A stretch of DNA of 64,000 nucleotides from Rhizobium leguminosarum bv. trifolii WSM2297. GTDB lineage: Bacteria; Pseudomonadota; Alphaproteobacteria; Rhizobiales; Rhizobiaceae. Made by a program: the position numbers and the translations under genes. How positions within the stretch are numbered: the first letter of the stretch is position 1; each line of letters opens with the position of its first letter. This document shows, piece after piece, positions 49,055-56,885 of this stretch. The notes below the pieces were generated by a model that was given only the letters and a program-made list of their open reading frames with translations, searched no databases and had not been told where the DNA came from. The stretch is from the NCBI RefSeq assembly GCF_000271845.1, contig NZ_JH719395.1, positions 1,732,146 through 1,796,145 of the forward strand, in the 5' to 3' direction.

Positions 49055-49391
49055 GCGTGTGGGTGCTGGCGTGCCTTGCGCCATAGATCTTCGAGATCTC
49101 GTTATCGGACGCGCGTCGGCCGACGATCGGAGACGTGGCCAATGGCATGTCAATGGCAACTACATTGATCGGGGAGCCGATCTTGCTCGTGGCAGTTTGG
49201 ATGATGGCTGACCAATCGGGGATTGATCCGCGATGTCTGGCGATCCTTTGGACTTGGTCGAGCCGAGTGAAGGCATCATAGGACGATGCGACATCGACGA
49301 GCTTCCAACCGGAGCCATCATCCGAGATCAACGCGACGCCGCTGGGCTCGCGTTCTGTCCACGCGGCATCGATTCCGAGAACTGATCTCAA
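49020..49391 (-). pseudogene. DUF429 protein (RNase H-like), truncated C-terminus
   Basis: The 123-residue frame starts MRSVLGIDAAWTEREPSGVA, the typical DUF429 N-terminus with a first conserved Asp, and contains VVAIDMPLATSPIVGRRASD. At about 49060 the sequence ASTHTPSA gives way to non-homologous SDPRNRLP and a stop. DUF429 proteins usually run past 200 residues, so the nuclease-like domain is incomplete and probably inactive. It shares the junction with DUF4431. Confidence 0.75.
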
Positions 49392-49502
49392 TCCAAGTCC
49401 CTTCCTCGTGAGAAGCGTTCGCCTTAGCGGCGCTCAATGCCTCAGATAGCTTTTTTGCCCACTGTCAGTCATGCAGTACTGCCCGCCTCGCGGACCGGTG
49501 CA

Positions 49503-49763
49503 TTATGCACCCGACCGACAAGAACACTGTCCGTCGTCAGCAGGCCTCATTTGGGGGGATGCCCCGCCAAGTAGGCCCACGGCGCCTCCCATGTACGCAG
49601 GACACGATCGCTTGCTCGCGCTGACCGAGCCGTCGTTGCAAATAAACGTGTCGCCTTGGCAACCAGCAATGCCGCCCTTGCGGCCGCTACAGGGTGTATT
49701 CGTGGCCTGTGCGGCCACCATCGCCGCCAGAAGAAATGCGGATGTGCCCAGGATCAGACGCAT
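49503..49763 (-). CDS. Small exported cysteine-rich protein
   Basis: The ~86-residue product has a signal peptide (MRLILGTSAFLLAAMVAAQA) and a cysteine-rich mature part: CSGRKGGIAGCQGDTFICND, then SCPAYMGG, then CSCRSGA. ATG 49763 is used; TTG 49775, overlapping the upstream stop, is possible. It is the fourth gene of a same-strand series (trypsin-like, 162-residue, ClpP-like, this one). Probably co-transcribed; function unknown. Confidence 0.65.
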   Translation of the reverse strand: MRLILGTSAFLLAAMVAAQATNTPCSGRKGGIAGCQGDTFICNDGSVSASKRSCPAYMGGAVGLLGGASPQMRPADDGQCSCRSGA

Positions 49764-49771
49764 GCGACGTT

Positions 49772-51004
49772 TCAACGGGCTTTCCAGTTCATCACCTTTT
49801 CGGAAGCGAAATACTGATCAAGAACGCTGGCAACGCTGCGCAGTTTCGTATCGGGCGGGACGAGGTCGATGTCGCGGATCATGTCGTAGATCCAATCGCC
49901 TGTTGAGGGCGCGATCATGTCGCTGTCGGTTGACAACGTCATAAGATCGCCCTTTCCCTTGAAACTCGCGAACAGTTCCTCGACCGATCCCGCGGCCTTG
50001 TAAAAGGTCTTGAGATCAGATGGATCGGGGGCGAAAAGGCACCAGACGAAATTCTTGCCATCTGCGGTTTTGGCGATTGGAAGGTAAGCTATCCAGGTCT
50101 TGATGGTGCCTTGGCGAAACTGGTGGGTTCCGAATGCGATCTTGTCCTCGCCGTTTTCCATGAGCTGAGAGCCTTCGATAAACTCGTCTATCGTCGCCTT
50201 TGCGACTGCGAAGCCCTGTTGGCTGCTCCTTCGGTTGAGATGGTAGTATCGGTTCACGCACCCATTCACGATCATCGAGCGTGTGACCCCGGGCTTGTCC
50301 CGCATCTGATATGAACGCTCATCATAGTCGATGCCTAGGACTCGGACGCTGTCCGCATCGTCGGCAACGAAGAGCTCGTCCTTCGATGGCGCAAGGAGCT
50401 TTGGCAATTCCGCGGGAACGACGTAGAGCCTGTCCGCAATTGCGACCAGCCTCGATATGCCGAGCACCGCAGAACGATACGCATAGGCGACCGTCGCCGC
50501 ATCGTAATTGTCGCTCGGGAGGTCAAGGTAGGGAGCATGAAACCCGAGCAAAGCTCCAGGTTCAAGTGATCGGTCCGGAAGCTGGTCCGGCAGGGGATCA
50601 TCTTCACTTATCGGGTTGGGATCCTTCGGAAGTGCGGTCCCGCCTAGAAAGGCGATTGCGCAGGCTGAAAGGCACTGTCCACCGGAGCGCACCACCGTGG
50701 ATATGCCTCGTCTGCGGAATGCCAGGGCAAGATCGAGGCCCTCGTCGTAGGATCCGCCAGGACTGTCGAGCGACACGACAATCTTTCGCCATGGATCCTG
50801 CTCGTGGGTGATGCCAGAGGAACTGAGGGCGGCATCGAGACGCTGCGCATCTCCCTGATCGATTTCGCCCTTCAAATGAAATCGAGCTTCAGCGGTTAGG
50901 CCACCTTTCAATCCTTCATAAGAGAAGTCGGCGCATGCTGCCGCATTTGAAAGAAAGCAGGCCAGACCAATCGGCGCGAGCTTGGAAAGCAGCCCGTTTT
51001 TCAT
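49772..51004 (-). CDS. Exported ClpP-like (SDH superfamily) serine protease homologue
   Basis: The 410-residue product has a signal peptide (residues 1-25, ending AAACADF) and a ClpP/crotonase-type core. KIVVSLDSPGGSYDEGLDLA matches the oxyanion glycine region, SGGQCLSACAIAFLGGTAL carries the candidate catalytic Ser, and GALLGFHAPYLDLP the His. The Asp was not located. The C-terminal 200 residues are unassigned. Export of a ClpP-like fold is unusual since ClpP is normally cytosolic. ATG overlaps the upstream stop by ATGA, implying translational coupling with the 162-residue gene. Confidence 0.72.
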   Translation of the reverse strand: MKNGLLSKLAPIGLACFLSNAAACADFSYEGLKGGLTAEARFHLKGEIDQGDAQRLDAALSSSGITHEQDPWRKIVVSLDSPGGSYDEGLDLALAFRRRGISTVVRSGGQCLSACAIAFLGGTALPKDPNPISEDDPLPDQLPDRSLEPGALLGFHAPYLDLPSDNYDAATVAYAYRSAVLGISRLVAIADRLYVVPAELPKLLAPSKDELFVADDADSVRVLGIDYDERSYQMRDKPGVTRSMIVNGCVNRYYHLNRRSSQQGFAVAKATIDEFIEGSQLMENGEDKIAFGTHQFRQGTIKTWIAYLPIAKTADGKNFVWCLFAPDPSDLKTFYKAAGSVEELFASFKGKGDLMTLSTDSDMIAPSTGDWIYDMIRDIDLVPPDTKLRSVASVLDQYFASEKVMNWKAR

Positions 51005-51489
51005 TTTGCGATACCTGGGCAGAGCTGTTGGAAGACAGTAAGTGCAACATCGTATCCGGACGCCGACGAACCGTCGAGGATCTCGCCCGACTTCAGGTCA
51101 CGGACGGCATAGTCGGCCATGATGTCGTCGGATTGCCTTGGCCCCTCGAATGCATAGGCTTGGCCGTACATGTCGGTCCAGGTACGCTTCCGGCAATTCC
51201 CCGTTACTCGATCGCCTACTTTGACTTCCGCCATCGTGCGCTTCACGCAAGCCATGGAGTTGTCCATTGCGTACTCCACGCAGAAAGCCTTGGCGTCCTT
51301 CGGCGTGTGCTCGACGATGATCACGGCATTGGCTGTCCCGATTCCCGTTTTGGATACTGTCGTCAGGTGCATCCCCGCGCGTGACCCGTAGTAAATCGAA
51401 TGGTCCTCGGCAGCGGCGGCAGGAGACACAGCGACCGAAATGGTCGTAGCGCAGAGACCCAGTCCAAGATGGCGAAACAGCGATTTCAT
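51001..51489 (-). CDS. Exported hypothetical protein, 162 residues
   Basis: ATG 51489 has GGAGGG behind it. Signal peptide: MKSLFRHLGLGLCATTISVA, ending SPAAAAED. The mature part has cysteines near 69, 80, 98 and 157 (AFCVEYAMDNSMACVK, then GNCRKRTW), likely disulfide-bonded. I do not recognise it. It lies 19 bases after the trypsin-like gene and overlaps the ClpP-like start, so it is the middle of the operon. Confidence 0.72.
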   Translation of the reverse strand: MKSLFRHLGLGLCATTISVAVSPAAAAEDHSIYYGSRAGMHLTTVSKTGIGTANAVIIVEHTPKDAKAFCVEYAMDNSMACVKRTMAEVKVGDRVTGNCRKRTWTDMYGQAYAFEGPRQSDDIMADYAVRDLKSGEILDGSSASGYDVALTVFQQLCPGIAK

Positions 51490-51508
51490 TGCATTCCCTC
51501 CTGTAGTG

Positions 51509-52791
51509 TCAGTCGCAGCAGACCTTGCGGACATACGAGTTTCCGTACGTCACCATCGCGTCCTTTGCGATCAGGCCTTGTGCTTTCAAGGCGTTGGACA
51601 GATCCTTGGCCTCCTGCTCGCCATAAACGTCATGAAGCGTCACGGCGATCCATCCGTTGGCGGCCAGATGCGCGGACAGCGGGACCGCGGATCCTTTGAT
51701 GAATAAGCGGGCATCGTCGAGTGTCCGGAAGGATTTGATCTGGACGAAACGTCCGTCGCTCGCAGGCTCATCGAACTGGTCTATCCGCACCCACGAGTAG
51801 TGCATGTACCCGCTCGCCCCGCCGATTGTGACCTGATACCAGTCGCCGAGCACTTCGGTCACGACGACAGGGCTTCCATTGGGCACCTGTCCGGTCGTCT
51901 TCGAATCGCCGGTGGCCGTCATTTTGATCGGCGCGACTCCTTTCGGATGACGCACGAATCCGCTTCTGGCTAGAGGAACGTCGAGCGATGCTTCTTCGCT
52001 AGAGGCCCTATTCGTCGGCAGGTTTGCCGACCTCGACGGCGGCTGTTGCTCAACATCTGGCGCCTTGGGCGTCATTGCCGTCGCCGGAGCGACCGCTTTG
52101 GGATAGCACAGTATCTGGAAGACGGAGGGGGTAACGCGGTCGGCCAGATCTGCGGTCGAAACCGGTTCCGATTTTTCAGCGTTTTCCGGTGTTTGGGCGA
52201 CGAGGCTCTGAGATTCCATGAACAGCTCGGCGACCGATGCGCGGATCGCAAAGTTGACGTTTTGCGCAGTGATACCGATATCGTCCGCAGTCTTCTTCGA
52301 GAGCGTAGCACTCGTGATCCCAAGCAGATATCCATCGCGATCCACGACCGGACCTCCGGAGTTGCCTGGTTGGATCGGCGTCGAAATCTGAATGTATCTG
52401 GTGTCGTTTCGGATCCCTGCGAGCGCGTTGACATTGCCTGTGGTGATCTTCACGGAGTCTGCAAGAAGGGTTGCCAGCGGATAGCCTACGGCAACGATGT
52501 CCTCGCCGAGCCTCGTTGGCGACTTCCGGAAAGCCAAAGGCTTCAGTTCCCCACCGGATATTTTTACCACCGCCAGATCATTGATCTCATCGATGCGGGG
52601 ATCGGCAGCATCGCCCTTCCCCTTCACCTCAATCCGCCCACAATCCTGGACCACATGGGCGTTTGTCAGGATCCACCCATCGCTGGTCACCGCAAATCCC
52701 GTGCCGACGAGCTCGGCTCGTCGGCAAAGCAGGACGAGGCAATGGCCATGGACAGACCGGTGGCTATGATTACTCTGTAAGTGAAAGACAT
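51509..52791 (-). pseudogene. Exported trypsin-like protease with SH3 and SPOR-like domains, frameshifted near N-terminus
   Basis: ATG 52791 gives a signal peptide (MSFTYRVIIATGLSMAIASS). Near 52715 the frame shifts by one base, then the body runs on. The protease domain has TSDGWILTNAHVVQDCG (His), INDLAVVKISG (Asp) and QPGNSGGPVVDRDGYLLGIT (Ser). A SH3-type region (SPVVVTEVLGDWYQVTIGGA) and a C-terminal SPOR-like repeat (RFVQIKSFRTLDDARLFIKG) follow. A perfect 10-base inverted repeat (GCCGACGAGC..GCTCGTCGGC) lies exactly at the break. It heads the exported-protein operon. Confidence 0.75.
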
Positions 52792-53033
52792 TTTGAATTC
52801 CCCAGGCGGTCGAAAACTAACGCCGCCGAGGCAGGGCTTTCAACTTTTTCTTGCAAGATTGCTTAATTGTCGGCGTACCGTGTTACACACCTGCATAACC
52901 GGAGAACCATCTTCAGCAATGAGCGCAGGTTAGCTCACACCGAAGAAGATGCCTTTCAATGCTTGACCGCCCCTCGCCTTCAAGTCGAACGTTGAACGGG
53001 TCGCACGCATGAGAAACTCGTCTTCGAGAAGCA

Positions 53034-53484
53034 TCAATCCTGGCGTGGGATCGGCTTACCCTCGTAGCGCACGCGAAAGTTCCTCCTGTGAAAATCCTGC
53101 TCGAAGCAGATGAAGACGAGCTCTAGGTCGTTAGCACTGTCGCGCTTTCCAAGAAGGCTAAGCGTAACAACGATAACGCCGCTGTATCCACGGGTCAGCC
53201 GGAAAGCCGCGTTCCGGATGCCAGTTGCTTCCGGATCCTTCCGGTCTTCGCGGCGCTCATAAATGACCCAGAAGCGGGCAGCATCCCAAGTCTGCCGGAG
53301 GATTTCGCTGACCTCTTCCTTGAATCCTTCAGCATGCATTGCCGGCCCCCAGGAAAATGCCTTCTCGCCCCCATCGCTGATTACATTGAGATAGCCGTCA
53401 TATTGGTAGGCGCCGGACAATGCCTGTTCCAATCATCTCGAATGCTGAGTTTTCGTTGATTGCGGTCTTGAAGAGAATGGCCAT
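53034..53484 (-). pseudogene. Duplicated unknown gene, copy 2, frameshifted
   Basis: ATG 53484 (MAILFKTAINENSAFEMI) is shifted at about 53430 by an extra base in GTTCCAATC (copy 1 GTTCGATC), and continues as EQALSGAYQYDGYLNVISDG to 53034. The C-terminal end KPIPRQD differs from copy 1. DNA identity to copy 1 is about 85 percent by eye. The two copies are broken at different places. Confidence 0.72.
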
Positions 53485-53598
53485 CGAATCCTGCGGTTTC
53501 ACACGGCATGACGGGGACGGCGAGAAAACAGGGTGTCGCCTAGGCGTGCAACGGAGAGTTGGTATGGGAAACGAACGAGTCTGCATCGCTGGATCCCA

Positions 53599-53952
53599 TC
53601 ATGAACGATCGCTGCTGCTCGGCCATGACGGTTTCAAGCTGACAACGGTCCCGCTGTCGACGACGATCCAGAGTGTCCGAACCATATCGGCGGCTTCGCG
53701 AAGGATTGCTGAGATATTCGCTTGGGAAAATGTGGTCACGCCCGTTGAGGCAGCGTTCAGACGGATGATCGCATCGTGTTCGGTTCCACTTCCGGGGATG
53801 CCAGCTTGCTCGCGCAGATCGCGTACCGTGGTAATCGCACGAAGCAACAAACTCTCGATTTCGTCCGAGGTCAGTCGGTCGACTTCATTCGCCGACCTAA
53901 CAAGTTCTGCGACGAACCCCGGGACGCTGCTTGTCTCCGAAGTTATGGTCAT
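53599..53952 (-). CDS. Hypothetical protein, 117 residues
   Basis: Start MTITSETSSVPGFVAELVRS at 53952, whose ATG overlaps the stop of the small gene upstream (ATGA), indicating translational coupling. The middle is rich in helix-favouring residues (VDRLTSDEIESLLLRAITTV). No family recognised. It may be a small regulatory or immunity-type protein of the island. Confidence 0.55.
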   Translation of the reverse strand: MTITSETSSVPGFVAELVRSANEVDRLTSDEIESLLLRAITTVRDLREQAGIPGSGTEHDAIIRLNAASTGVTTFSQANISAILREAADMVRTLWIVVDSGTVVSLKPSWPSSSDRS

Positions 53953-54152
53953 CCCCCCTCGAATTCCGTGCCGGGCAGCCAGCCGCGCGTATAACCCCTG
54001 CTGATGCATGCCCGGGCGATAGCAAGTTGTTCGCACAGCCGTTCGCGATCATTGAGAAGAGCATCGATTGTCGCGCGCGGATCCCCGCCGTGCCAAGCCA
54101 TAGCTGCGTCGACGGGGTGGGGATCCGGTGTCGTATGAGATTCTGCAAGCAT
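53949..54152 (-). CDS. Small hypothetical protein, 67 residues
   Basis: The reading frame (MLAESHTTPDPHPVDAAMAW) overlaps the next gene by 4 bases. The helical stretch DPRATIDALLNDRERLCEQL resembles a small coiled-coil segment. No family recognised, no signal peptide. Supported mainly by coupling. Confidence 0.5.
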   Translation of the reverse strand: MLAESHTTPDPHPVDAAMAWHGGDPRATIDALLNDRERLCEQLAIARACISRGYTRGWLPGTEFEGG

Positions 54153-54482
54153 GTCGGATTCTCCAGTTCAGCGGAAGTATGCTCGGAGAAAATGTTGCGG
54201 CAGCGAAACGGCCTATGCAACGGCGCCTCGGCGCGAGCATGGACAGGGTAATCAGCCTAATGAGTCGTCGCAAGATTTTGTTGAAGGCATAGCAAGTCAC
54301 AAGCTGCTGCGTCTCCTGCCGCCTTCGCGGCGATGATATATCTAGGCGACTGGGTGCGTTGATACAGTCAAAACGTGCAACATTCAGAGTCTTTGGTCGA
54401 TCGCGCTATCGTCCCCACTTACGCTTTTTCAGCAACTCTCCTTCAAATTGTCCGGACGATTACTGTTGCTGGGACGCGTCCT

Positions 54483-56147
54483 ATGGATGATTGGAAAGAC
54501 ACCCGCCGCCTTGTGCTTGCGCGGGACGGATACAAATGCGTTTCGTGCTCGACGAGGGTCAAGTCGCGCGATGCCGATGTGCATCATCTACTTCCGAGAT
54601 CCATGGGCGGCTCCGATGAACCTTCGAACCTCGTGACCCTGTGCGACGGCTGCCACGCAGCCCATCATCCGAACCTCGCCGGAGGTCTTGCACGGCGCGC
54701 GATCGAACGTTGGGCCATGCGCCTCGCACGATGGCTCGACCGCGATGCTAGTTCTCTCGAATCCGATATGAATTTCGGGCCAGTCCTTCGGCTATTCGGC
54801 ACATCGCACTTCCGAGGAGGCCAGCTTCCCATCGTGCTCGCCGCTCTCTCCGGCAAGTCCATCCTCGTGGTCAGTCCTACCGGGTCGGGGAAGTCGCTCT
54901 GCTTCCAGATCCCCGCACTGCTAAGGCGAGGCTGCACCATCGTCGTGAGCCCCTTGAAGACGCTCATGAGCGATCAGGTTTCCGGCTTACTCCGAAGAAA
55001 AATCCCGGCGACCTTCGTTAACAGCGCCCTTAGCGTCGAGGAAAAGGAAATCCGCTACGACATGGTTGGGGTGAACGCGGTAAAATTCCTCTATCTGGCT
55101 CCCGAGCGCTTCTTCGTGAAAAGCAAGAGCGAGCGAACGCTGCTTTCCGATAGCGAACCTGAGTTCCTGGTGGTGGATGAGGCCCACTGCGTCGACGCGT
55201 GGGGAAGAGACTTCCGGCCGGAGTACGGCCGACTTGCCGAAGTCCGGAAGAGCCTCGGCTCGCCGCCAGTTCTCGCCTTCACGGCTACAGCAGGCCAGGC
55301 GATGCAGCAGCGCATTCTCGCCTCGCTCGGAATCGAAGATGCGGAAGTCTTCGTTCGCGGCGTGGATCGGCCGAACATCGCCCTTGTCCGATGGATGGCG
55401 GCGAGATCTGCTCGCCATCACGAGATCGCCGCTCTCCTCCGCCTTCCCGTTTTCGCGGGTAGGAAAGCCATGATCTTCGTGCCCACCGCGAAGGTTGGCC
55501 ACGAGCTGCAGGCGGATCTGCGCAATAACGGGCTCGAAATTCCGTTCTACCACTCAAGGCTCGGCAACGAGTGGGAACGGCAGGAACTGCTTAAGCGCTT
55601 CCAGGGCGAGAGCCGTCCGATTGTCAACCACATCATCTGCACGAACGCCTTCGGCATGGGGTTGGATGTTCCCGATGTCCGCCTCGTCATCCACTGGCAG
55701 CAGCCCGCCTCAGTCGAAGACTACCTCCAGGAATTCGGTCGAGCTGGGCGCGATGGCAAGCAGTCCGTCGCGGTTACCTTCACCGAAGGCGGGCGCGGTC
55801 ACCGCCAGGATGTCGGACTTCTGAGATTCATTGCCGAGAAGACTGCCAACGGCTCCAGCCTGGACGCATCGGCGGCGCGCTCCATGTTGCAGCAACGGTA
55901 TTCACAGATCGAGGATCTGACAGATCTTCTCGCCTCAAGGGAATGTTTCCGCCAAGGGATAGTCGAATATTTCGAAGGGCCGAAGGTGAAGCCCCGTCTC
56001 ACCCTCGGCATGAAAATCCTGAACTGGGCCTTTAGCAAGGAGTCCGCGCCGAAACGGTTCCGATACTGCTGCGATGCGTGTGCAGCCGTGGATCGACGAC
56101 TTGAGAACTTGCCGCAGCATGTGGCTTCTGTCTTCGTGAACAGGTGA
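54483..56147 (+). CDS. RecQ-like helicase with N-terminal HNH nuclease domain
   Basis: The 554-residue protein starts MDDWKDTRRLVLARDG at 54483; a GTG at 54375 would extend it by 36 residues. An HNH domain at about 15-65 has CVSCSTRVKSRDADVHHLLP, then NLVTLCDGCHAAHHP: paired CxxC motifs with HH. The RecQ-type SF2 core has VVSPTGSGKSLCFQIPALLR, VVSPLKTLMSDQV, FLVVDEAHCVDAWGRDFRPE, LAFTATAGQAM, and TNAFGMGLDVPDVRLVIHWQ. A C-terminal RYCCDACAAVD is a short zinc-binding remnant; RQC winged helix and HRDC domains are not seen. Fusing a DNA-nicking or cutting domain to an unwinding motor suggests a stand-alone defence or mobile-element enzyme. Confidence 0.87.
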   Translation: MDDWKDTRRLVLARDGYKCVSCSTRVKSRDADVHHLLPRSMGGSDEPSNLVTLCDGCHAAHHPNLAGGLARRAIERWAMRLARWLDRDASSLESDMNFGPVLRLFGTSHFRGGQLPIVLAALSGKSILVVSPTGSGKSLCFQIPALLRRGCTIVVSPLKTLMSDQVSGLLRRKIPATFVNSALSVEEKEIRYDMVGVNAVKFLYLAPERFFVKSKSERTLLSDSEPEFLVVDEAHCVDAWGRDFRPEYGRLAEVRKSLGSPPVLAFTATAGQAMQQRILASLGIEDAEVFVRGVDRPNIALVRWMAARSARHHEIAALLRLPVFAGRKAMIFVPTAKVGHELQADLRNNGLEIPFYHSRLGNEWERQELLKRFQGESRPIVNHIICTNAFGMGLDVPDVRLVIHWQQPASVEDYLQEFGRAGRDGKQSVAVTFTEGGRGHRQDVGLLRFIAEKTANGSSLDASAARSMLQQRYSQIEDLTDLLASRECFRQGIVEYFEGPKVKPRLTLGMKILNWAFSKESAPKRFRYCCDACAAVDRRLENLPQHVASVFVNR

Positions 56148-56215
56148 GTGGCAACAAAGTCGTTTGACAACTCGATCGAAATAGAACAAAAAGTGAACAA
56201 GATGTGGAGGCAACG

Positions 56216-56416
56216 ATGAGCGACATAGAACGAAAAACTCTATCGAGTGCGCCTACCCTCATCGCCAGGAAGTGCCACTGTGGAGACTGGGCTGGCTTCG
56301 GGTTCACGAAAGGGGATCACGGCGACTGGTGGTGCTGGAAGCATTACCCCTACAAAACGTCCGCTCGGCTTGAGGCGGCCGAGATCGTCGTTGAGTTTGG
56401 CGATAGAGCTGCGTAG
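56216..56416 (+). CDS. Small cysteine/tryptophan-rich protein
   Basis: ATG 56216 lies behind GTGGAGGCAACG, giving a 66-residue product. The middle has CHCGDWAGFGFTKGDHGDWW, then CWKHYPYK, with a C-x-C...C-x2-H zinc-binding pattern. I do not recognise the family. It follows the HNH-RecQ gene by 68 bases on the same strand and may be co-transcribed with it. Confidence 0.65.
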   Translation: MSDIERKTLSSAPTLIARKCHCGDWAGFGFTKGDHGDWWCWKHYPYKTSARLEAAEIVVEFGDRAA

Positions 56417-56550
56417 AGCTTAACCTGCCTGTTTCCGTGAAGGTCAAATCTTCACGGTCTCACGCCTGTGGCCGGCATTGCCTTCCCCATGATTGCCGTT
56501 GCGTCTCGGATCCGTTTGCTTGCGATGCTGGCCACCGGATCGCCGCCGTT

Positions 56551-56787
56551 CTATTCGCGATATGGGAAACGAAACCGACGGAACGAACCAAAACTTCTGA
56601 TGTAGGCCTCCCGCTCGGCATCGGCGGCGCTCTTGCCGATATCGCGCAGGAGATGTTCATTTAGCCGGTACCACGGAACGACCGGATTGATGGCTGCAAC
56701 CCATAGATCACGCAGTCGCGCGCGCCAACGCACCCGCCGCTCGACTGCCTCTAGCATGCCCTCTTCGCCTTTACGGATGAAGCTCAT
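56551..56787 (-). CDS. DUF1127 small protein
   Basis: The 78-residue protein has an arginine-rich start (WRARLRDLWVAAINPVVPWY) and the DUF1127 hallmark WYRLNEHLLRDIGKSAADAE at about 37-56. Small DUF1127 proteins in alphaproteobacteria affect RNA turnover and phosphate or carbon use; in E. coli the homologue is YjiS. Its divergent start is within 100 bases of the BTAD gene's start. Whether it is linked to the island is unknown. Confidence 0.8.
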   Translation of the reverse strand: MSFIRKGEEGMLEAVERRVRWRARLRDLWVAAINPVVPWYRLNEHLLRDIGKSAADAEREAYIRSFGSFRRFRFPYRE

Positions 56788-56885
56788 TGCACTACCCTCC
56801 TACCTCGACGTGCGGCGCGGTCCGCAACGATCCTCCATCGCCGTCAAAGGGACGTGTGGCCGGATGTGATGGATTCGTAAAAGCG

